DNA from: Eublepharis macularius
Taxonomy: Eukaryota; Chordata; Lepidosauria; Squamata; Eublepharidae
Reading direction: 5' to 3'
DNA length: 64,000 nt
Assembly (NCBI RefSeq): GCF_028583425.1
Contig: NC_072790.1
Coordinates: 62,892,052 to 62,956,051 of the forward strand
Under the pieces are notes generated by a model that did no database searches, was not told the DNA's origin, and saw only the letters and a list, made by a program, of their open reading frames with translations. Made by a program: the position numbers and the translations under genes. Position 1 is the stretch's first letter, and the number at the start of each line of letters is the position of its first letter. Positions 58,801 through 64,000 of this stretch are shown piece by piece.

Positions 58801-61108
58801 TCCCTCATGTGGGCATCTACAAGCTGACCCTGTGTTTACTTGTAAATAAATCAATCATACTGAGTTTAGTGGATTGTTATAGGCACAATTTCTGTGTTCC
58901 TTTTGGTTTTGCGCTGTCTTTCTCAGTCTCCTCCTTCCCTTTCCCTTTCCCTCCAATAGGATGGAGAGTCCTGGCCTTTCTTCCAGGTCAGTGGTGCCTT
59001 TTAAATGCCATAGCTTCTAAATGCAGAAGATGTTGTAGCTTGAAGTCATACTCTCTGTCATAGAAACCTGTTGCCCTTCTCTGAGAGAGAGAGAGCGCGC
59101 AACCTTGTCCAAGAGGTAGCAAATTCCAGTAGAACTGTGCTCTTCCTGTAGTTATTGCTTTGGGCAGCAGGATGTTCCTAAGAGGTAGAGGCTCCCATAT
59201 ACACTACCCTTGGAGCAAGGATGAGATATAAGTGTGAATAATGTGTGTAGGGGGTATGATTTACTTAGAGATACATCAGTTTATGTGCCCATCCTCAACA
59301 AATGAATGTAGTAACATCACTCAGCGAGCTTCCATGGCGGAGTAGAGATTTGAACCAGCGTCTCCCAGGTGCTATTCTGACATTGTAACCACTGCACCAC
59401 ACTCACTCTATTCCTAGTTATGTTAAGCTAATTTAATACCCGCTGTGGGTGAGGAACGCATTGTCTTTGTTTAAGCCCTGGACAATACAATTAAATCTAA
59501 CAACACATTCTAATTCAGCAAAGCTGCATGCCTCAAAAAACTGCTATCTGTTGCGGTGCCCATGCAAATGCTCCCTGCTACAAAGATAAAACCTTGGATC
59601 CAAAGGTGCAGTAGCAGTTCCCTCAGCTGAACAACTTTTCTGCCCGTGTACGTGGCAGGAATATCATCAAATCCACCCCTCCCATTTTATGCCTTCTTCT
59701 AGCTGGACTCCCCTTGCTCTCCTTAGGAGCCAAGCCACAAGACCTTGTAATGTCTTCAAAGTATTATGTAATAAGTTAAAAATAAAATTATCTTCTAAGA
59801 AATGGTATCTCATTTTCCATGAAATCATGTCACGCTCTTGAGGTGCATTCATGGGACCACAAAGTAGGTTTTAAACTACGTAATTTACCCTCCTCTCAGT
59901 ATTTGGGAAGCTATATGAAGCTTATTTAAGCTTAAGATTGAAAGAATGGATAGAGGAGTCAGAAATTTTGAGTGAAAAACAAGGTGGGTTCCGCCAAGGA
60001 TGCTCTGCAGTTGATAACTGCTTGGTCTTGGTCTTGGCTCACTTGAAAAGTATACCACTACAGAAAATAATCATTTATACGTAGCCTTCATGGACTTACG
60101 CTCTGCATTCGATAACATATCTAGAACTAGACTATGGCAGAAGCTAAACTATGATCAGCAGGTGCTTGCTATGGCTATTGACTAGATTGTATTGTGACAC
60201 ACAAGTGAAAACCAGATGTAGCCCTGAAGGCCAGACTAGAGATCCCATCCAAACCTCTAAAGGTGTCCAATAAGGTTCTATTTTATCCCCCTATTTAGTC
60301 AATCTTTACATCAATGATATCGTTAATGCAGTTTCAGGACTTACCCACCATGCACCCACCCTCAACAATCAAGATCTCTGTCCTAATTTATGCTGAACTA
60401 CCTGATTTACTTGTATTTCTTCTTATTTTTGTGCTATGTATTTGTTGCTTATACTGTTGCAAGATTAGCTTCAGATTAAACAATTAGCTTCAGTTTAATC
60501 ACAATTGCTACTGTATAGCTCATTTTGAGAAATTCCTACTAGAATGCATGCAAAGAAGATAAGATAATGGACATTAATTGGCTCACCATTCCTGGGATGA
60601 GCATACAAGTAACCAGGCTGTTCTGTCCACTTGAAGCCACTGCCAATGGAGCATCAGTTCATTTAATTTTTGAATCTCATTCTGCAAGGTCAGCATGGTA
60701 CAAACACTTGGCGACCTCAGTGAAATCAGTGGCAATGCCCCCCACTGGATTCCAACAGCTTTCAGTTGTGCTTTGTATTTCATTTCATGGCAATGTTTTC
60801 TAAGTAACAGTTGCTGATGATCAGATAGGTCCTCGACAGAAAGGCTTCTGTTGGCTTACCTGATGCTATAGAATGCTGTTGTTGTAACATACCTGAATTA
60901 ATAAGCTAAGCATATTATATATATTCCCAGAAAGGGGAGAGAAATAGAATGTTTTAAAAGTAACATTTGCAATTGCTAAAGTATTCTCAGGATTGCAGAT
61001 ACGTGCCTTAGGAAGCTTGATGTCATTGATGTCCCAGCTGATCATGTCTCCATTTGGCGAGGCCAAGTCTTCCTGCTGCATGTTCACATCTTCTGCCGCT
61101 CGCAGCAT
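49139..61108 (-). CDS. GCM1: Glial cells missing transcription factor 1, five coding exons
   Basis: GCM-family zinc-containing transcription factor; in mammals GCM1 binds ATGCGGGT-type sites and drives placental trophoblast fusion, so in a reptile the role must differ or be broader. Coding exons on the - strand: 61108-61007, 57943-57691, 54283-54171, 53253-53125 and 49885-49139; they join in frame into 447 codons plus TGA (human about 436). The GCM domain starts with [11 protein letters not shown] and continues through [60 protein letters not shown] and [13 protein letters not shown], with its Cys/His metal ligands in place. The C-terminal region is diverged but ends [16 protein letters not shown], close to the human end. 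The alternative GCM2 fits the C-terminus worse. Confidence 0.95.
49886..53124 (-). other. GCM1 intron before last exon
   Basis: A pyrimidine-rich stretch lies at about 50190-50480. No exon recognised; the + strand open frames at 52370-52795 do not resemble a protein known to me. Confidence 0.5.
53125..53253 (-). CDS. GCM1: GCM1 exon, end of GCM domain
   Basis: Acceptor TTTCAAAG, donor GTAACA. It reads [20 protein letters not shown], which closes the GCM domain, then a basic, variable tail ending RSRDIE. It has 43 whole codons. Confidence 0.95.
54171..54283 (-). CDS. GCM1: GCM1 exon, zinc-ligand part of GCM domain
   Basis: Acceptor ATTGCAG, donor GTTGGT. It completes Arg, then reads [20 protein letters not shown] and [22 protein letters not shown] and H residues are the GCM metal ligands. 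It is too short for a simple long ORF in this frame. Confidence 0.96.
56127..56373 (-). mobile_element. tRNA-derived SINE
   Basis: Starts with (AAC)n and TCGATTTATATACCGCCCTT, ends CTTAACCACTACACCAAACT then GGCT; - strand head and B box GGGTTTGATTCCCC. Nearly complete, same family as 23424-23670. Confidence 0.85.
56650..56800 (+). repeat. L2/CR1-like LINE 3' end
   Basis: TATTGTGTTGTAAACCTCTT, GGGGACTTTATTTGAAAGGC and AGCCTACATACTAATAA follow the usual 3' end pattern (GTAAACCGCC...GGGCGGCATACAAAT). Old copy. Confidence 0.55.
57062..57270 (-). mobile_element. Sauria-type SINE
   Basis: - strand B box within GGTTCAAACTCCCC; middle block GGTGACCTTGGGCCAGTCAC; tail complement of TTTTTTATCCTGCCCTTATT. 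It abuts the SINE at 57292. Confidence 0.7.
57292..57550 (-). mobile_element. tRNA-derived SINE with TCA/AAC microsatellite tail
   Basis: Same family as 23424-23670. Its 3' tail has grown into (AAC)n and (TCA)n at about 57273-57316. GTCCTGCCACTCTTAACCAC is the mirrored A-box region. Confidence 0.8.
57691..57943 (-). CDS. GCM1: GCM1 exon, core of GCM domain
   Basis: The acceptor TTTGCAG follows a T-rich run; the donor is GTAAGC. It reads [40 protein letters not shown] and [14 protein letters not shown] plus one base. This is 84 codons and one base, matching the split Arg codon in the next exon. Confidence 0.97.
58184..58256 (-). repeat. SINE tRNA-head fragment
   Basis: TGCCAGGGATGGAACCCGGG and CTTCTGTATGCAAAGCAGGT mirror the B box region of the 34664 SINE. 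Only the head is left. Confidence 0.65.
59308..59405 (-). repeat. SINE tRNA-head fragment
   Basis: GAGATTTGAACCAGCGTCTC and TAACCACTGCACCACACTCA are the mirrored B and A boxes of a Sauria-type SINE. Confidence 0.6.
59890..60420 (+). pseudogene. Non-LTR reverse transcriptase fragment
   Basis: Translates in pieces as [57 protein letters not shown] and [19 protein letters not shown], the fingers-to-palm part of a LINE reverse transcriptase, with frame breaks. The YxDD region is not intact here. The clade is uncertain (a CR1/L2- or RTE-like lizard LINE). Confidence 0.75.
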
Positions 61109-61129
61109 TTCCAAAACCGTCCCCAGGAC
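61007..61129 (-). CDS. GCM1: GCM1 exon with start codon, GC donor
   Basis: Acceptor CTCTCAG before 61129. The first in-frame ATG is 61108-61106 ([18 protein letters not shown]); a second at MQQEDLASP is also possible, so the start is uncertain. It reads into [11 protein letters not shown] and ends AAG at 61007. The next bases are GCACGT, so the donor is GC; the first nearby GT (61002-61001) would shift the frame. Confidence 0.85.
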
Positions 61130-61443
61130 CTGAGAGCAAGCTCTGCTGTCTGCTCTTCAAGTTGTCTGGCAGCCACTGTTTGCAAGCAGTTGAGAACCAG
61201 GAAGCTTTTTTCTTGCAGCCAAATGATAGGCTGCTCATTAAAGATAAAAATCAGTGTTCTTTTACTAGAAAAACTTGTTCCATTAAAAGTTTTGCAAGCA
61301 GCCAAAATAATGGAAAGTGTAGCTTCAAGACAAGCATGTGGTCTTCTGAAAATGGTATGAGTAGAAAGTCAGGAAAACACTCTCCTTGTTACAGTAGTTA
61401 AGGAGTCCATGCTTACCTGGTTAGTTGAACCCACCAACTACAG

Positions 61444-61662
61444 TAGGGCTGCCAGCCTCCAGGTGGTAGCTGGAGATCTCCCGGAATTACAATTGATCTC
61501 CAGGAAACAGAGATCAGTTCCCCTGGAGAAAATGGCTACCTTGAAGGGTAAACTCTATGACATTATACCCCACTGAGGCCCCTTCCCTCCCCAAATACCA
61601 CCCTCTCTAGGCTCCACTCACAAAATCTCTAGGAATTCCCCAACCTGGACCTGGCAACCCTA
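61444..61662. mobile_element. hAT MITE (TAGGGTTGCCAG family), inverted orientation
   Basis: Ends TAGGGCTGCCAG and CTGGCAACCCTA; perfect 8-bp flanking duplication AACTACAG (61436-61443 and 61663-61670). The interior is the reverse complement of the other copies. Confidence 0.92.
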
Positions 61663-61689
61663 AACTACAGTAAAGAACATAGTATATTG

Positions 61690-62160
61690 ATTAAGTTTAT
61701 TTATTTATTTGGATGTATTTATATTCAACTTTTCTTCTCAGTGGGGTCCTAAAAAGAGCTTACAACATTGTCCTGCTCTCTTTCATTTTATCCTCTCAAC
61801 AACATCCTTGTGAGTTAGGTCAGACTGAGAGTGTGTGACTGGTCCAATGTCACCTCTAGTATGCTGCTAGAGCAGAGATTTGAACCAGGGTCTCCTTAGG
61901 GTTGCCAGGTCCAGGTTGGGAAATTCCAGGAGCTTTGGAGGGTGAAGCCTGGAAAGGGCAAGATTTGGGGAGGGGGGCCTCAGCAGGGTATAATGCCATA
62001 GAGTCCATCTTCCAAAGCAACCATTTTCTCCAGGGGAACTGATCTCTGTCACCTGGAGATCAGTTGTAATTCCAAGAGATCTCCAGCCACCACCTGGAGG
62101 CTGGCAACCCTATGTCTCCTAGATCCTAGTCTAACCACTACACTGTGCTACACTGTGGTG
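61690..62160 (-). mobile_element. Sauria-type SINE split by a MITE
   Basis: Left piece has TCCTTGTGAGTTAGGTCAGA and GAGATTTGAACCAGGGTCTC; right piece continues AGATCCTAGTCTAACCACTA. The MITE at 61897-62112 sits between them. Confidence 0.75.
61897..62112. mobile_element. hAT MITE nested in a SINE
   Basis: Ends TAGGGTTGCCAG and CTGGCAACCCTA; flanks GGTCTCCT and TGTCTCCT (7 of 8). Because the host SINE reads through once the MITE and one flank are removed, the 8-bp duplication is well supported. Confidence 0.92.
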
Positions 62161-62324
62161 GCTCTGTTAAGACAACCAAGAATGCTATTATTTGTTCACT
62201 TGTTCCTTAGCTGCTTACATATGAAGGGATATATCCTACAACCTTTTACCGATACTGGATCTTTCCTGAGTATGTCATGAAGAGACATGCACTGCCAGAA
62301 TAATGATGATGATAACAATAATAA

Positions 62325-62550
62325 CAACAACGGTATGCTTATATACCATTCTTCTGGGCAGATTAGTACCCCCTCAAAGCAGTGAACAAAATCAGTGTTA
62401 TTATTATCACCACAATACAACTGGGGAACTGGGGCTGAGAAAAGTGCCTTATCCAAGGACACTAGCAAAGTTCATGACAGTAGTGGGAGTTGAACTAGCA
62501 GAGTGCTGATTTGCATCCCAACCACTTAACCACTGTGCTACAGCAGCTCT
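62325..62550 (-). mobile_element. tRNA-derived SINE
   Basis: Begins AACAACAACGGTATGCTTAT and ATACCATTCTTCTGG, ends AACCACTTAACCACTGTGCT. - strand relative of the SINE at 45902. Confidence 0.7.
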
Positions 62551-63070
62551 CTTATACTGGCCTAAGACTCCCTCATTGGTAAGTTAAAACATGCAGGTTT
62601 TAATTTCTGGCCTTAATGCAGCTAAAGATAATTAAAACTAAGCCTGCAACCCTATGATTACTTACTTACTAGAGAGTTAGCACCACAGAATTAATGGGAC
62701 TTGCTTCCAAGTAAACACATGTAGGATTGTGCTGTATGTCTCATTGAAACAAAAAGGATAAGTTACTTGTGACAAGGTGAAGTCTCATTGCTTTTAATGG
62801 TACTTAGTCATAGTATGGCTGCATCAGGGCCTCAGTAGGCAATGAAAAAATGAGATGCAATGCATGTGTGTGTTTGTTATTCAATCTCAAAAGGCCCAGG
62901 ACCATCTCAAAAATCCTTTGCTACTCAAAATATTCATCACTGACCTCATAGCTCTGCAAGGTGAAGAATTTCTTACAGGAGCTAAATGCTGGGCAGATTT
63001 CTCAGAACAGCATGGGGCATTTCAGTTCAAAATTGCAACATTCAAAATGCTGACATTGGATATTCAGGAC

Positions 63071-63760
63071 TAGACATGGGCATGAACAGAAAAAAACGAA
63101 CATGGTGTTTATTGTTCGTTGCCATCCACGAACAACAAACATTGACGAACATGATCCTGTTCACGAACATGTTTGTTGTTCGTTGTTCATGGGGGCCAGC
63201 AGGCTCTCCTCCAGCCATCAAGATCCCTACTGCACCACTCCCAGAAACCTACCTGAGCAGACATCAGGAAATGTACCAATAATAAATAATAGCTTGGCCC
63301 CCGAGCCTGGCAGCAGCCCTGGAACCGGAAGGGGTAGATCCCTAGCCCACCACACACACAGAAAATTCAAGCTCCAATGCACTCACCCTGTCTCTCTAAC
63401 AGCAGCTGTCTCTCTCTGAAAGCCAGAGCTGGGTGCCCCCCTCCCCCCTGGTCTTTTCCTCTTGGATCTCCAGTCAACACTTAGAAGGAAAACCTGCCTA
63501 TCAAGCTAAATTGGGCTTAGATTGGGGTTTCCAGGGCAACAGCAGGAGTTTGGACAGAGTTCAGACAATCCCTGCCTGAGCTGCCATGGGAATTGATTGC
63601 AGGTGCCCGACTGTCTGGCTTGACGAACAGCAACGAACAATGCTTGCAACGACCACCTGTTCATTTAGAATGGGACCTCACGAACAGCTTGTTCGTGAAC
63701 AGCAGATTGGGCTGTTCGTGGGGTTTTTTTAGTTTGTATTGCTGTTCGCGCCCATCATTA
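63071..63760. mobile_element. 690-bp non-autonomous hAT element (TAGAGATGGGC ends), inverted
   Basis: Left end TAGACATGGGCATGAACAG; right end CTGTTCGCGCCCATCATTA; perfect 8-bp duplication TTCAGGAC (63063-63070 and 63761-63768). The interior matches the copies at 38191 and 41025 in reverse complement. Confidence 0.9.
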
Positions 63761-64000
63761 TTCAGGACTAATCTTTCTCTCTCCCTTTCTCTTTGTCTTT
63801 CTGATGGACATGTCAACATTAGAATTAATTTCTTCTGGAGTGCAAAAGCCACAGAGAATCATTATTTATGAACAGAAAAGTCAAAGAGGACTTTCTTAGA
63901 CCTACAGAGCTGAAAACCAGCGCCCATAAGCTTAAAGTATTACAAGGAAAGAACATCCCCACAGTTCTTGACCACACAACCATGTGCATCACTTGATAAC

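Larger units (their letters stand above)
57944..61006 (-). other. First GCM1 coding intron
   Basis: It begins (on the - strand) with the GC donor at 61006-61005 and ends TTTGCAG. It contains SINE pieces (58184-58256, 59308-59405) and a reverse-transcriptase fragment (59890-60420). No other exon seen. Confidence 0.55.
61130..64000 (-). other. Region upstream of the GCM1 start exon
   Basis: The start exon has an acceptor (CTCTCAG at its upstream edge), so at least one 5' non-coding exon and the promoter should lie further right. I could not place them. The region is filled with two MITEs, SINEs and a hAT element. Confidence 0.5.

Noticed and set aside
61001..61002. GT at the end of the GCM1 start exon as donor
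   Set aside because: It would add four bases and break the frame into the next GCM exon; the GC at 61006-61005 keeps it.
1..64000. CRISPR array, operons, bacterial promoters or terminators
   Set aside because: The window is vertebrate nuclear DNA with spliced genes; the repeated units seen are transposons and microsatellites.

Overview
This is nuclear DNA of an amniote, most likely a squamate reptile; a gecko-like animal fits the repeat families as I remember them, but I cannot confirm that. The base composition is AT-rich, genes are split by kilobase introns with GT-AG or GC-AG borders, and most of the DNA is interspersed repeats: tRNA-derived SINEs of reptile type, a CR1 3' end, hAT-type MITEs, a Helitron and a tyrosine-recombinase element.

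Two protein genes are present, tail to tail. FBXO9 runs on the + strand from 873 to 20984. It lacks its first coding exon(s), which lie left of the window; eleven exons were placed base by base and join in frame into 406 codons plus stop. They carry the TPR-like helix, the F-box and the conserved C-terminal domain. GCM1 runs on the - strand from 61108 to 49139. Five coding exons join in frame into 447 codons, with the GCM zinc-binding DNA-binding domain in the first four and a fast-evolving C-terminal region in the last. FBXO9 next to GCM1 in convergent orientation is, from memory, the same order as on human chromosome 6p12. FBXO9 is a substrate receptor of SCF ubiquitin ligases and GCM1 is a transcription factor; apart from being neighbours I see no functional link.

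The interval between them (about 22.06 to 49.14 kb) has no host gene that I recognise. Its main content is: an internally deleted Helitron with both termini readable (22849-25498) carrying two MITEs and a SINE; a decayed - strand element coding for a tyrosine recombinase followed by an SGNH hydrolase with no reverse transcriptase visible (about 31.5-34.3 kb); members of a hAT MITE family with TAGAGATGGGC ends and 8-bp target duplications; a CR1 3' end; and a near-perfect 2 x 143 bp foldback with a 13-bp target duplication (46560-46888). The introns of both genes and the region upstream of GCM1 hold more of the same families and a fragment of a non-LTR reverse transcriptase.

The best candidates for something little described are the recombinase-plus-hydrolase element, the Helitron with its nested insertions, and two GC-AG introns, one in each gene. 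All family names come from pattern recognition and memory; no database search was run.
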